Below, piece after piece: positions 8,258-17,821 of a DNA stretch of 64,000 bases. The DNA comes from DASRAP01 sp964503275. Its GTDB lineage: Bacteria; Gemmatimonadota; Gemmatimonadetes; Gemmatimonadales; Gemmatimonadaceae. Numbering within the stretch: position 1 is the first letter of the stretch; each line of letters begins with the position of its first letter. A model generated the notes under the pieces. That model made no database searches. It saw only the letters and a program-made list of their open reading frames with translations, and had not been told where the DNA came from. Where the stretch lies: assembly GCA_964503275.1 (NCBI GenBank), contig CAZCZO010000006.1, positions 62,001 through 126,000 of the forward strand. Reading direction: 5' to 3'. A program made the translations under genes and the position numbers.

Positions 8258-9771
8258 GGGTCGCGCTCCGCAGCGACCACGGGCTCCGTCGCGCCGGCGA
8301 CCGGCGCGCCCTGCTCCGCCCACTGCACCAGCGGCGACGCCGCCAGCCCGATGCCGAGGATCGCCACACTGGTCCCGGCGATCACGAGGCGCGTCATCAG
8401 CCCCGTGGCCGCCACCGGACTCGCCTCGGCCGGGCGCTCCTTCATGAACATCGCCATGACCATGTAGAGGTAGAATCCGGCGCTGATGGCCGACGTCAGC
8501 ACCAGCGCGATCGCGACCAACGGCATGCGCATCGGGCCGCTCAACGCCGCGTCCAGCATGTACCATTTCGCAATGAAGCCTGCGCCGCCGAAGATCGGGA
8601 ACCCCAACAAGGCGAACATGTACACCGACATCGCCATGGCGAGCCAGGGCCGCACCTGCCACAGGCCCAGGTAGTCCGTGAGGCCCGACCGACCGGTCGT
8701 CGGACGCGAGACGGCGCTGACCACCGCGAAGGCCCCGAAGGTGGCCAGCGAGTACGACACCAGATAGAACAACAAGGCGCTGCGGCCGAGGGACGAGTTC
8801 GCCAACGCCGCGATGAGCAGGTAGCCCGAGTGCACGATGCTCGAGTAGGCCAGCATGCGCTTCACGTTCTGCTGCGGCAAGGCGACCACCGACCCGACGA
8901 TCATCGTCAGGATGGCCGCCACCATCAAGGGACCACGCCACGTCGCCACCGCGTGAGGGAAGGCCTCGGTCCACACGCGGATGAAGGCGGCGAAGGAGGC
9001 GGCCTTGACCGTCGCGGCCATGAACGCGGTGATGGCGGTCGGCGCGCCGTCGTACACATCGGGCGCCCACATGTGGAACGGCGCCGCCGAGACCTTGAAG
9101 AGGAAGCCGATCAGCATCAGCGCGATGCCGACGTGCAGCAGCGCGGTCGCTGGCCCGAGCCCGGCACCGGCGGCCGCCCCGATCTCCGCCAGACCGGTCT
9201 GCCCCGTCGCGCCGTAGACGATGGCGATCCCGAAGAGGAGGAACGCGGTGGAGAACGCCCCGAGCAGGAAGTACTTCAATGCACTCTCGGCCGACCGGGC
9301 GCTGCGGCGATTGATGCCGGCCAGGACATACACCGACAGCGACATGATCTCGATCGCCAGGAACAGCGCCATGAGGTCCCGTGCCGCGCCCATCAACATC
9401 ATGCCGCCGCCCGCGAACAGCACCAACACGTGCGACTCGGCGATGCCGACCTGCTCACGGGCATTGTCCTCGATCCCGATGGCGATCGTCGCGATGACCC
9501 CGAGGAGCACGACGACCGACACCGCCGCGCGGAAGGGATCCAACGCGACCGGCCCGCCGGTGGTCGTATGACCGCCCGCCGCGAGCAGCAGCACGCCGCC
9601 CAACGCCGCCACGGCGACCCCGATCGCGCCGAACCCCACGACGCGCTGGGTCTGCGCCCCGTCGCCGCGGAATGCGGCCAGCAACATCAGCAACATCCCC
9701 CCGCCGAACAGCACCAGCTCCGGGGCGAGTGCCAGCGCGAGGTCCCCGGGTACCGTCAGGTCCAGTCTCAT
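8254..9771 (-). CDS. nuoN: NADH-quinone oxidoreductase subunit N
   Basis: Antiporter-like membrane subunit of complex I, one of the three proton-pumping modules. The 505 residues are almost all hydrophobic, with about 14 predicted helices. Family residues visible include the helix with AIEIMSLSVYVLAG (key Glu), ALKYFLLGAFSTAFLLFG and the lysine segment SAAPFHMWAPDVYDGAP. It is the last nuo gene; the stop overlaps the start of the phosphohexomutase gene, which is an unusual continuation of the operon. Confidence 0.97.
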   Translation of the reverse strand: MRLDLTVPGDLALALAPELVLFGGGMLLMLLAAFRGDGAQTQRVVGFGAIGVAVAALGGVLLLAAGGHTTTGGPVALDPFRAAVSVVVLLGVIATIAIGIEDNAREQVGIAESHVLVLFAGGGMMLMGAARDLMALFLAIEIMSLSVYVLAGINRRSARSAESALKYFLLGAFSTAFLLFGIAIVYGATGQTGLAEIGAAAGAGLGPATALLHVGIALMLIGFLFKVSAAPFHMWAPDVYDGAPTAITAFMAATVKAASFAAFIRVWTEAFPHAVATWRGPLMVAAILTMIVGSVVALPQQNVKRMLAYSSIVHSGYLLIAALANSSLGRSALLFYLVSYSLATFGAFAVVSAVSRPTTGRSGLTDYLGLWQVRPWLAMAMSVYMFALLGFPIFGGAGFIAKWYMLDAALSGPMRMPLVAIALVLTSAISAGFYLYMVMAMFMKERPAEASPVAATGLMTRLVIAGTSVAILGIGLAASPLVQWAEQGAPVAGATEPVVAAERDP

Positions 9772-9772
9772 G

Positions 9773-11365
9773 TTACGGCGCCTCCACGACGGACGATGGC
9801 GCGAGCGAGGCCCGTCGCGCCTCGACGTGGGTCAGGACCTCTTGGAGCCGCGGTTCCATCCGGCGGAGCACCGGCGCCGGGTGGATGCCGAGATAGAAGA
9901 TCATGCCAGCGACCGGCACCATCATGGCGACTTCGCGCCAGTTCATGTCCGGGATGTTGCGATTCTCGGGCTTGTCGAGCGGGTTGAAGAGCACGCGCTG
10001 CACGGCCCACAGCACATACACCGCCGACAGGACGACGGAGCTCGCGGTGATCGCGGTCAGCAGCGGCTGCGTCTGGAACGACCCGGTGAGCACGAGGAAC
10101 TCGCCCACGAATCCGTGCGTGCCCGGCACCGCGATGCTGGAGAGCATCGCGATCATGAGGAACAGCGAGTAGACGGGCATCACGCGCGCGAGGCCACCGA
10201 AGGACGACAGTTCGCGCGTGTGACGCCGGTCGTAGACCATGCCGATCATCAGGAAGAGCGCCCCCGTCGACACCCCGTGGGCCAACTGGACCATCATGGC
10301 ACCCTGGAGGGACTCGATCGTCAGCGAGAAGATGCCCAGGACGACGATGCCCATGTGCGACACGGAGGAGTACGCGACCATGCGCTTGAAGTCGGTCTGG
10401 ACCAGCGCGACGAGCGCGGCATAGACCACACCGATCACCGCGAGCACCAGGATGGTGCCGCGCACCAGTGGGGCCATCGCGATGTCAGGGAACAAGGGCA
10501 GCGAGAAGCGGAGCAGTCCGTAGGTCCCCATCTTCAGCAGGATGGCCGCCAGGTCCACCGAGCCTTCGGTCGGTGCCTCGACGTGCGCGTCCGGCAGCCA
10601 GGTGTGGAACGGGAAGAGCGGGATCTTGACTGCGAAGGCCGCGAAGAACGCCATGAACAACCAGAAGCGCTCGGTCCCGGAGAGCAACGGCGCGGTCGCG
10701 AGCACCGCATCGTAGGCGAAGTCCGGACGACCGGTCACGGGATCGGCCGCCGCGAGGCCCAGGTACAGGATCGCCAGCAGCATCAACAGCGAACCGACCA
10801 GCGTGTAGATGAAGAACTTGATCGCCGCGTACCAGCGCCGTGCCCCGCCCCAGACCCCGATGATGAAGAACATCGGGACGAGCACGACCTCCCACATCAC
10901 ATAGAAGAGGAAGATGTCGCGCGCCATGAACACGCCCATCATGCCTGAGGTCATCACCAGGAAGAGGGCGTGATACGAATGCACCCGCCGATCGATGCTC
11001 GTCCACCCGGACAGCACCGCGATCGGCATGAGGAAGGTCGTGAGCAGGATCAGGAAGATCGAGATCCCGTCCAGTGCGAGCGAGAACCGGATCCCCCACT
11101 GCGGCAACCACGGCACGTCGACCGCGAACTGCCAGCCGCCGGTGGGTTCGAAGCTCCACCACAGGCCGGTCGACAGGAGGAACATCCCCAAGAACGACGC
11201 GAAGGTCGTCCAACGCGCGAAGTCATCACTCGCGGGCCCGGTGCGCAGGGCCCGCTGGGCAACGAAACCGTGGATCCAGAGGACGAGCGCCGTCAACAGA
11301 GGGAGCGCGAGCAACGCCGGCAGGATCCACGACGCATAGCCGATGGACGTGAGGAACGCGTTCAT
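9773..11365 (-). CDS. nuoM: NADH-quinone oxidoreductase subunit M
   Basis: Second antiporter-like subunit of complex I, 530 residues, about 14 helices. The diagnostic stretches are MWEVVLVPMFFIIGVWGG, KIPLFPFHTWLPDAHVEAPT and GSVDLAAILLKMGTYG. The open frame extends 67 codons further upstream, but that part overlaps nuoL out of frame, so I chose the ATG at 11365, which overlaps the nuoL stop as ATGA. The stop lies one base before nuoN begins. Confidence 0.97.
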   Translation of the reverse strand: MNAFLTSIGYASWILPALLALPLLTALVLWIHGFVAQRALRTGPASDDFARWTTFASFLGMFLLSTGLWWSFEPTGGWQFAVDVPWLPQWGIRFSLALDGISIFLILLTTFLMPIAVLSGWTSIDRRVHSYHALFLVMTSGMMGVFMARDIFLFYVMWEVVLVPMFFIIGVWGGARRWYAAIKFFIYTLVGSLLMLLAILYLGLAAADPVTGRPDFAYDAVLATAPLLSGTERFWLFMAFFAAFAVKIPLFPFHTWLPDAHVEAPTEGSVDLAAILLKMGTYGLLRFSLPLFPDIAMAPLVRGTILVLAVIGVVYAALVALVQTDFKRMVAYSSVSHMGIVVLGIFSLTIESLQGAMMVQLAHGVSTGALFLMIGMVYDRRHTRELSSFGGLARVMPVYSLFLMIAMLSSIAVPGTHGFVGEFLVLTGSFQTQPLLTAITASSVVLSAVYVLWAVQRVLFNPLDKPENRNIPDMNWREVAMMVPVAGMIFYLGIHPAPVLRRMEPRLQEVLTHVEARRASLAPSSVVEAP

Positions 11366-13674
11366 GCGGCGCCTCCACCGAACAGGACCAGTAGCGCGAC
11401 CGCGCCGAGGACCAGGACCCAGGCATAGGTACTGACGCGTCCGTTCTGCAGCGCCGAACCGACACGCCCCGCCAGCCACGGAAGTCGCCAGCCGAGCCCT
11501 TCGACCCCGAGGCGATCGATCAGGCCGCGATCGATCCCGCGATACAGGATCGACCGCGAGACCCAAAGCACCGGACGGACGATGATCGCGTCGTACACCT
11601 CATCGACGAAGTACTTGTGCTCGAGCAGGCGATCGATGCCCCGCCATTGCGTGGTGTCCTCGCGCGCGGACACGATCGTCGCGCGCCGGTACCACCACAG
11701 CGCCCCCGCGACGGCCGCCACCGCGATACCGGTGGCCAGCACCAGCAGCACGAGCTCCGTCGTGTGGTCCAGATGAGGCAGCGTGCCCAAGCCGATGGCG
11801 CGGGCCGCCGCGCCGACGACCGGGTCCAACCAGTGCTCGAGCGAGGCGGTGGGGCCGAGCGGGATCGCGTCGGTCACGATCTTCGGCAGATTCAGCCACC
11901 CTCCGACGGCGGCCAAGAGCCCGAGCGCGACCAACGGGACGGTCATCGTCCACGCGCTCTCGTGGAGCTCGCCGCGTTCTCCGGGGCCGGTCCGGTTCGC
12001 GCCGTGGAACGTGAACCACATCATGCGCGTCATGTACACCGCCGTCACCACCGCCGCGACGGACAGCATCGCCCAGGCGCCGTAGAGGATGAGGTGCCCG
12101 GGGATCCCCAGCCAGGTCGCCTCGGCGAGCGAGGTACCATGCGCCCGCGCGAACACGCTCGCGAGGATCTCGTCCTTCGAGAAGAAGCCGGCCAGCGGCG
12201 GGATCCCCGCGATCGCGAGGGTGCCGATCCACATGGTGGCCGCGGTGATCGGCAGGTAGGTCCGCAACCCCCCCATGTTGCGCATGTCCTGCGCATCCTC
12301 GTGGCGTCCCGTGGCGTCGTACGCGTGGTGCATCGCGTGGATGACGGACCCGGCGCCGAGGAACAACAGCGCCTTGAAGAAGGCATGCGTGACGACGTGG
12401 AACAATCCCGCGACATAGGCGCCGGCGCCGACCGCGGCGAACATGAAGCCGAGTTGTGACACGGTCGAGTAGGCCAGGACCTTCTTGATATCCCACTGCC
12501 GCAGGCCGATCGTCGCGGCGAAGAGCGCGGTCGTCGCTCCGATGACGACCACGGTCAGCGCCGCCGCGGGAGCCGCCGCGAACAGGAAGCCGGAGCGGAT
12601 GATCAGGTACACCCCCGCGGTGACCATCGTGGCCGCATGGATGAGGGCGGACACCGGGGTCGGGCCGGCCATCGCATCGGGTAGCCACGTGAACAGCGGA
12701 AGCTGCGCACTCTTGCCCGTGCATCCCACGAACAGCATGAGGGCGACCACCGTCAGGACCGCGGTCCCAGGCGCCGTGGCCGCGACGGCCGCCTGCACGC
12801 CCGCGAAGTCCAGGACCCGCCAGTGGGCGAACATCAGGAACATCGCGATGAGGAATCCGAGGTCCCCCACCCGGTTGATGATGAAGGCCTTCTTCCCAGC
12901 GTCCGCGTTCTTCTTCTCACCGAACCAGAACCCGATCAACAGGTAGGAGCAGAACCCGACGCCTTCCCACCCCACGAACAGCACGGGGTAGCTCCCGCCC
13001 AGGACCAGCAGCAGCATGAAGAAGACGAAGAGATTCAAGTACAGGAAGTAGCGCGGATACGCCGCGTCGCGCGCCATGTAGCCCACACTGAACAGGTGGA
13101 TCAAGGCCCCGACGCCCGTGATCACCAGCGTCATGATGATCGACAGCTGATCGAGCCAGAGCGTCGCACCGAGCCGCAGGTCGCCGGCCTCCATCCACGT
13201 GAAGTACTCGCGCACGAACGGCGCGGCCTCCGCGGCGGCGCGCATGTCGAGCAGGATGGCGATCGCGAGCCCGAAGGCGGCGAGCATCACGCTGGTGCCG
13301 ATCAGCGAGACCGGGAGGAACCACCGATGCCGCTTGGCGCCATGCGAGACGTCGGCCAGCGCCGCGTGCGCGGCGACCGGCACCTCGACCTCGCCCGAGA
13401 CCGAGACATGTCCCGCATCCCGTGCCTCGTCCACCAGCGTCCGCATCTCATCGGTGATCCCGGTGAGGTGTTCACCGTGCGCGCCGGTGGCGCCGCGCCC
13501 CCAGTGCTGCGCGTCGGGATCATACGGGCCGGGGACCCATTCGTCGGCCGCCGAGATCAGGCCGTTGATGCAGGCGCCGAGCAGGGGCAGGACCAGCACC
13601 AGCCAGATCCATTCGGTCGAGGACCCGTCGAGGGGGTGCGCGGCGACGGCACCCGCGAGCTGAGAGAGGATCAT
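11362..13674 (-). CDS. nuoL: NADH-quinone oxidoreductase subunit L with hydrophilic insertion
   Basis: Distal proton-pumping subunit of complex I; it also supplies the long lateral helix at its C-terminus. At 770 residues it is well above the usual 610-660. Core motifs are present: LFVGWEGVGFCSYLLIGFWF, GKSAQLPLFTWLPDAMAGPTPVSALIHAATMVTAGVYL split across two helices, and HVVTHAFFKALLFLGAGSVIH. The excess is mainly a hydrophilic stretch at about residues 44-117, between the first and second helices, rich in Asp, Glu, His and Ala. The ATG at 13674 overlaps the nuoK stop as ATGA; a longer frame upstream is out of frame in nuoK. Confidence 0.96.
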   Translation of the reverse strand: MILSQLAGAVAAHPLDGSSTEWIWLVLVLPLLGACINGLISAADEWVPGPYDPDAQHWGRGATGAHGEHLTGITDEMRTLVDEARDAGHVSVSGEVEVPVAAHAALADVSHGAKRHRWFLPVSLIGTSVMLAAFGLAIAILLDMRAAAEAAPFVREYFTWMEAGDLRLGATLWLDQLSIIMTLVITGVGALIHLFSVGYMARDAAYPRYFLYLNLFVFFMLLLVLGGSYPVLFVGWEGVGFCSYLLIGFWFGEKKNADAGKKAFIINRVGDLGFLIAMFLMFAHWRVLDFAGVQAAVAATAPGTAVLTVVALMLFVGCTGKSAQLPLFTWLPDAMAGPTPVSALIHAATMVTAGVYLIIRSGFLFAAAPAAALTVVVIGATTALFAATIGLRQWDIKKVLAYSTVSQLGFMFAAVGAGAYVAGLFHVVTHAFFKALLFLGAGSVIHAMHHAYDATGRHEDAQDMRNMGGLRTYLPITAATMWIGTLAIAGIPPLAGFFSKDEILASVFARAHGTSLAEATWLGIPGHLILYGAWAMLSVAAVVTAVYMTRMMWFTFHGANRTGPGERGELHESAWTMTVPLVALGLLAAVGGWLNLPKIVTDAIPLGPTASLEHWLDPVVGAAARAIGLGTLPHLDHTTELVLLVLATGIAVAAVAGALWWYRRATIVSAREDTTQWRGIDRLLEHKYFVDEVYDAIIVRPVLWVSRSILYRGIDRGLIDRLGVEGLGWRLPWLAGRVGSALQNGRVSTYAWVLVLGAVALLVLFGGGAA

Positions 13675-13964
13675 CCGCGGAGGAGGCCGAGCAGGTCGAG
13701 GTCCACCGTCTGGCGGTGGCGGAACAAGGCGATGACGATCGCGAGCCCCACGGCCGCTTCGGCCGCCGCCACGGTCATCACGAAGATCACGAACACCTGC
13801 CCACCGACGCCGTGCAGCTTGGAGAACGCCACGAAGGCCAGGTTGACGGCGTTGAGCATCAGCTCCACGCACATGAAGACGATCAGCGCGTTGCGTCGGG
13901 TCAGCACACCGATGACCCCGATCGCGAAGAGGGCGACCGAGAGGGCGAGGGCTTCCGGGATCAT
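13671..13964 (-). CDS. nuoK: NADH-quinone oxidoreductase subunit K
   Basis: Small three-helix membrane subunit of complex I (97 residues; family about 100). The conserved glutamate in VFMCVELMLNAVNLAFV lies in the second helix and takes part in the proton path. It overlaps nuoJ and nuoL by four bases (ATGA at both ends), as expected for tightly coupled membrane subunits. Confidence 0.97.
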   Translation of the reverse strand: MIPEALALSVALFAIGVIGVLTRRNALIVFMCVELMLNAVNLAFVAFSKLHGVGGQVFVIFVMTVAAAEAAVGLAIVIALFRHRQTVDLDLLGLLRG

Positions 13965-14494
13965 GTGGACGTCCTCCGCCCCAGCACCACGGCCCCGATG
14001 ATCGCGACCAGGATCAGGACCGACGTCAACTCGAAGGCCAGGAGATACTCATTGAACAGCGCATCCGCCACGGGCGCGATCGCACCGGTCGACGCAGGCG
14101 GTGGCGCGAGCGGCGTCGGGACGACGGGCAGCCAGTCCGGACGCGCCAGGACGGCGAGCTCGATCGTCAGGGCCACGGCCACAGCAGCGGCGGTCGCGCG
14201 GACCCGCGGGTCGCGCTGGTCACGCATACTGTCGGCGTGCCCGAGATTGAGGAGCATGACCACGAAGAGGAAGACCACCATGATCGCGCCGGCGTAGACC
14301 AGCACCTGGATGGCCCCCACGAAGTGCGCGTCCATCATCACATAGAGCGCCGCCAGCGAGAACATCACGTTCACCAGCCACAACGCCGCGGCGACCGGGC
14401 TCTTTCGGGTGACGAACGCGATCGCCGAGGCGAGGGCAACGAGGCCGAAGAGATAGAAATGGAACGAATAGAACAGCGGGTAATCCGGCAGCAT
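13961..14494 (-). CDS. nuoJ: NADH-quinone oxidoreductase subunit J
   Basis: Five-helix membrane subunit of complex I, 177 residues. The signature AIQVLVYAGAIMVVFLFVVML is clear. I chose the ATG at 14494, which overlaps the nuoI stop as TGATG and is preceded by a GGGGGAG; the longer frame reads through nuoI in the wrong phase. The final 60 residues hold a Pro/Ala-rich loop before the last helix. Confidence 0.96.
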   Translation of the reverse strand: MLPDYPLFYSFHFYLFGLVALASAIAFVTRKSPVAAALWLVNVMFSLAALYVMMDAHFVGAIQVLVYAGAIMVVFLFVVMLLNLGHADSMRDQRDPRVRATAAAVAVALTIELAVLARPDWLPVVPTPLAPPPASTGAIAPVADALFNEYLLAFELTSVLILVAIIGAVVLGRRTST

Positions 14495-14991
14495 CACTCC
14501 CCCGTCGGGTGTGCAGGATCCCACAGCTCGCTGACCTCGTGCGTCTGGGACGTGAGGCGCGCCAAGTCGTACACGAACCGGTCGCGGCTGTATTCGGCGT
14601 TCTCGAAGTGCCGACCCAGGTGGATCGCCTCCTCGGGACAGACCTCCTGACAGTAGCCGCAGAAGATGCAGCGGAACTCGTCGATCTCGAAGATCAGCGG
14701 GTAGCGGTTCCCGGTCGCATCCTCGCCGGGCACCAGTTTGATGCAGTTCGCCGGGCACACCGTGGGGCAGAGCCCGCATGCGACGCACTTGGCCGCCCCG
14801 GTCTCGGTGGTGAGCATCCGGTGCGTCCCGCGCCAGCGCGGCGACACCGGCCACTGCTCCTCGGGATACTGCACCGTGACCTTATGCGGGTCGACCAAGT
14901 GCCGGAACGTGTTCGCCAGTCCCGACAGCGTGGCGCGCACGTAGCTCACCTCGTCGGTCGGGCGATCGACGACCTTCGCCGTGATGGCCAT
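14494..14991 (-). CDS. nuoI: NADH-quinone oxidoreductase subunit I
   Basis: TYKY-type ferredoxin subunit of complex I that carries two 4Fe-4S clusters (N6a and N6b) passing electrons towards NuoB. Both cysteine motifs are intact: CVACGLCPTVCPANC and CIFCGYCQEVCPEE. The 165-residue length is typical. The start overlaps the nuoH stop as TGATG. Confidence 0.97.
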   Translation of the reverse strand: MAITAKVVDRPTDEVSYVRATLSGLANTFRHLVDPHKVTVQYPEEQWPVSPRWRGTHRMLTTETGAAKCVACGLCPTVCPANCIKLVPGEDATGNRYPLIFEIDEFRCIFCGYCQEVCPEEAIHLGRHFENAEYSRDRFVYDLARLTSQTHEVSELWDPAHPTGE

Positions 14992-16262
14992 CAGTCAGCT
15001 CCACTCGCCGGGACGACCGGCGGAACACGGGATTGCAGCGCCGCGACCCGTCGCCGATCCAGCCGCGACGTCGCCGGGCTCACCAAGCGGCCACGGTCGG
15101 CGATGAACGCCAGGAGGCCGACCAGCACGATGTTGATCCCGAAGAGGATCACGCCGAAGAGCGGACCGCGCCCGACACCGGCACGATCCAGTGCCAGGCT
15201 GAGTGCCGCGATCAGCACGACATACACCAGCGACAGCGGCAGCAGCAGCTTCCAGCCGAGCGACATCAACTGATCGTACCGGAAGCGCGGCAGCGTCCAG
15301 CGGATCCACATGAAGAAGAAGAGGAAGAACGCCAGCTTGGTCACGAACGCCCCGAACGTCAGCGCGGACTTCAGCGGGGACCACGGGGCCGTGTTGTCCC
15401 ACAACGTGAACGGGATGTCCCAGCCACCGAAGAACAAGGTCACGATCAGCGCCGACGCCGTGATCATGTTGGCATACTCGGCGATGAAGAACAGCGAGAA
15501 CTTCATCGCCGAATACTCGGCGTGGTAGCCGGCGACCAGCTCCGACTCCGCCTCCGGCATGTCGAACGGCAGGCGATTCGTCTCGGCGAACGACGCGATG
15601 ATGAAGACGAAACAGGCGATCGACAACAGGAAGACGTTCCACCCCTGGGTCGCCTGCTGCTGGATGATGGTGTCGATCGAGACGTTCCCGGCGAGCAACA
15701 GCACGGCGATCGCGCCCAAGCCCATCGAGATCTCGTAGCTGACCATCTGCGCGGAGGACCGCAGGCCACCCAGCAGCGAGTACTTCGAGTTCGACGCCCA
15801 TCCCGCGAGCACGATGCCGTACACGCCCAAGGACGAGATCGCGAGCGTGAACAGGAAGCCGATCGGCAGATCCGCGACGACGAGGTCGATCCGCCCCCAC
15901 GGGGTCGGCAACGGCGACCCGAGGGGGATCACTGCCCAGGTGATCATCGCCGGGATGAAGGCCAAGGCCGGCGCCAGCACGAACAACACACGATCCGCGG
16001 CGTCGGGGTACGTCTCTTCCTTCATGATGTTCTTGACCCCGTCGGCCGCCGGCTGCAGGAGACCCATAGGTCCCGCACGGTTCGGGCCGCGGCGATCCTG
16101 GATCCACGCCGAGATCTTCCGCTCGGCCAAGGTGAGCATCGCGACGCTGACCATGTACACGGTGAAGACCACCACCATCTTGATCAGTGAGGCGACCACG
16201 AAGACCCCGGTCGACGGCGGCAGCTGCGGGTCCACCACGGAGGCGAACGCGGGGACGATCAT
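14991..16262 (-). CDS. nuoH: NADH-quinone oxidoreductase subunit H
   Basis: Membrane subunit at the interface with the peripheral arm, forming part of the quinone chamber. Key family blocks are present: AERKISAWIQDRRGPNRAGP, a helix with SLGVYGIVLAGWASNSKYSLLG nearby, and the glutamate-rich loop AETNRLPFDMPEAESELVAG split over residues about 225-245. At 423 residues it is longer than E. coli NuoH (325) because of N- and C-terminal extensions. It overlaps nuoG (ATGA) and nuoI (TGATG). Confidence 0.97.
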   Translation of the reverse strand: MIVPAFASVVDPQLPPSTGVFVVASLIKMVVVFTVYMVSVAMLTLAERKISAWIQDRRGPNRAGPMGLLQPAADGVKNIMKEETYPDAADRVLFVLAPALAFIPAMITWAVIPLGSPLPTPWGRIDLVVADLPIGFLFTLAISSLGVYGIVLAGWASNSKYSLLGGLRSSAQMVSYEISMGLGAIAVLLLAGNVSIDTIIQQQATQGWNVFLLSIACFVFIIASFAETNRLPFDMPEAESELVAGYHAEYSAMKFSLFFIAEYANMITASALIVTLFFGGWDIPFTLWDNTAPWSPLKSALTFGAFVTKLAFFLFFFMWIRWTLPRFRYDQLMSLGWKLLLPLSLVYVVLIAALSLALDRAGVGRGPLFGVILFGINIVLVGLLAFIADRGRLVSPATSRLDRRRVAALQSRVPPVVPASGAD

Positions 16263-17821
16263 ACGCCGACCTCCGCGCGCACGAGCGCCCCCTGCAGTCC
16301 GAGCTGATCGTAGCTCAAGCCCTCGAACGGCGGGACCTGGGCGGCGAGCGCCTGGAAGATGTCGGCGGGGACGAAGCCCGGCGTGGGCGCCCCGAGACGG
16401 CGGAGCAGCTCGGCGAACACGAACCAGCCCGGTCGCGCGAGTGCCGGCGGGGTCTTGGCCTGGAGGTAGCGCTGGACGCGACCCCGGAGGTTGGTGAAGG
16501 TCCCTTCTTCTTCCACGACGTTCGTCAAGGGGATCGCGATCACGGCACGCTGCGCGAGTGCCGGCGCGATCACGGTGCCCGCGAAGACCACGGCGTCGGC
16601 GCGCGCGAGCGGCGCGAGGTCGATGCCCTCGAGTGCGTCGTCCACGACCAGGACCACGTCACCGTCCTGCACCTCGCGCAGCGGATCCGCCGTGCGCGTG
16701 AAGCCGAGCAGCTCGGCCCCCCGTGCATTCGGGGCCCGCTCCGTGCGGCGCGCCAGATCCGGCACGCCGGGCAGCGGCTCCTCGACGCCCTCGGACCGCA
16801 CCGTGAACACGCCGCGGCCGCCGGCGATGGCAATGAGGGCCCGCAGCAAGAACAAGGTCTCGTTGGAGCTGTGCGCCGACGCGACCACGTGCACCGGGCG
16901 GGTGCGCACCGCCGAGGCGAGCGTCGCCATCGCCACCTCCCAGCCGGCCTCCCGATGTTCCGCGCCCACCTTGATCAGCGGATGCACGATGCGGTCCGTG
17001 CGGTTCATCCAGCGGTAATCCGCTCGGCCCGCGTCACAGAGGAAATGCTGATTCACCGCCTCGTTCGCGCGCGGGCGGAGGCGCACGACGACGTTGTCGC
17101 GGGTCTCGACGATGGTGTTGCAGCCCTGCGAGCAGTTGGGGCACACCGAGGCAGTGCGATCCAGCTCCCAGGCGCGGGCCTTGTTCAGGAAGTCCTTGGA
17201 GAGCAGCGCGCCCACCGGGCACAGGTCGACGACGTTCGCCGCCCATGGGTGGGTCAGATCATGGTCCGGGGCCTTGCCGATCAGCGCGCGGTCGCCGCGC
17301 TCGCTGACGTTCAGCACCGGGTCCTGCGCGACATCGTCCATGAAGCGCACGCACCGCGTGCACAGGATGCACCGGTTGGGCACGTAGAGCACGTCGCCCC
17401 CGAAGTCCTCCATCGGGTTGAAGCGCTTGGGCTCCTCGTAGCGCGAGGTCGCGCGACCCTCCTGGAACGTGTAGTCCTGCAACTCGCACTCGCCGGCCTG
17501 ATCGCAGATCGGGCAATCCAGCGGATGGTTGATCAGCAGGAACTCCAGCACCCCTTCGCGCGCCTTGTGCGTCGCGTCGGTGTGCACGTGCACCACCTGT
17601 CCCTCCGCGACCGCGGTCGCGCAGGCCGGCGCGAGCTTCGGGGCCTTCTCGACCTCGACCAGACACATCCGGCACACGCCCGCGACCGGCAGCGCGGGAT
17701 GGTAGCAATAGTGCGGGATGAGGACGCCGACTTGCTTCGCCGCTTCGAGGATCGACGTCCCGGCCGGCACCGCGACCGGGCGACCTTCGATCGTGAGGGA
17801 CACCATCGGAGGGGTCGTCAT
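16259..17821 (-). CDS. nuoG: NADH-quinone oxidoreductase subunit G, short form
   Basis: Iron-sulfur subunit of the NADH-oxidising arm. The 520 residues include the 2Fe-2S ferredoxin domain (GVCRMCLVEVE), the His-Cys cluster (HPLDCPICDQAGECELQD), the 4Fe-4S motif CILCTRCVRFMDD and the CPNCSQGCNTIV motif with a further Cys in FLCDAGR, so an N7-type cluster is likely. The C-terminal molybdopterin-oxidoreductase-like part is much reduced compared with E. coli NuoG (about 900 residues) or mitochondrial homologues (about 700). It overlaps nuoF and nuoH at its two ends. Confidence 0.95.
   Translation of the reverse strand: MTTPPMVSLTIEGRPVAVPAGTSILEAAKQVGVLIPHYCYHPALPVAGVCRMCLVEVEKAPKLAPACATAVAEGQVVHVHTDATHKAREGVLEFLLINHPLDCPICDQAGECELQDYTFQEGRATSRYEEPKRFNPMEDFGGDVLYVPNRCILCTRCVRFMDDVAQDPVLNVSERGDRALIGKAPDHDLTHPWAANVVDLCPVGALLSKDFLNKARAWELDRTASVCPNCSQGCNTIVETRDNVVVRLRPRANEAVNQHFLCDAGRADYRWMNRTDRIVHPLIKVGAEHREAGWEVAMATLASAVRTRPVHVVASAHSSNETLFLLRALIAIAGGRGVFTVRSEGVEEPLPGVPDLARRTERAPNARGAELLGFTRTADPLREVQDGDVVLVVDDALEGIDLAPLARADAVVFAGTVIAPALAQRAVIAIPLTNVVEEEGTFTNLRGRVQRYLQAKTPPALARPGWFVFAELLRRLGAPTPGFVPADIFQALAAQVPPFEGLSYDQLGLQGALVRAEVGV

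Noticed and set aside
8258..9070. Upstream extension of the phosphohexomutase frame
   Set aside because: It reads nuoN out of phase; the real start is the GTG at 8257.
8134..9987. 617-codon plus-strand frame opposite nuoN
   Set aside because: Antisense of a membrane protein gene gives a highly charged nonsense protein.
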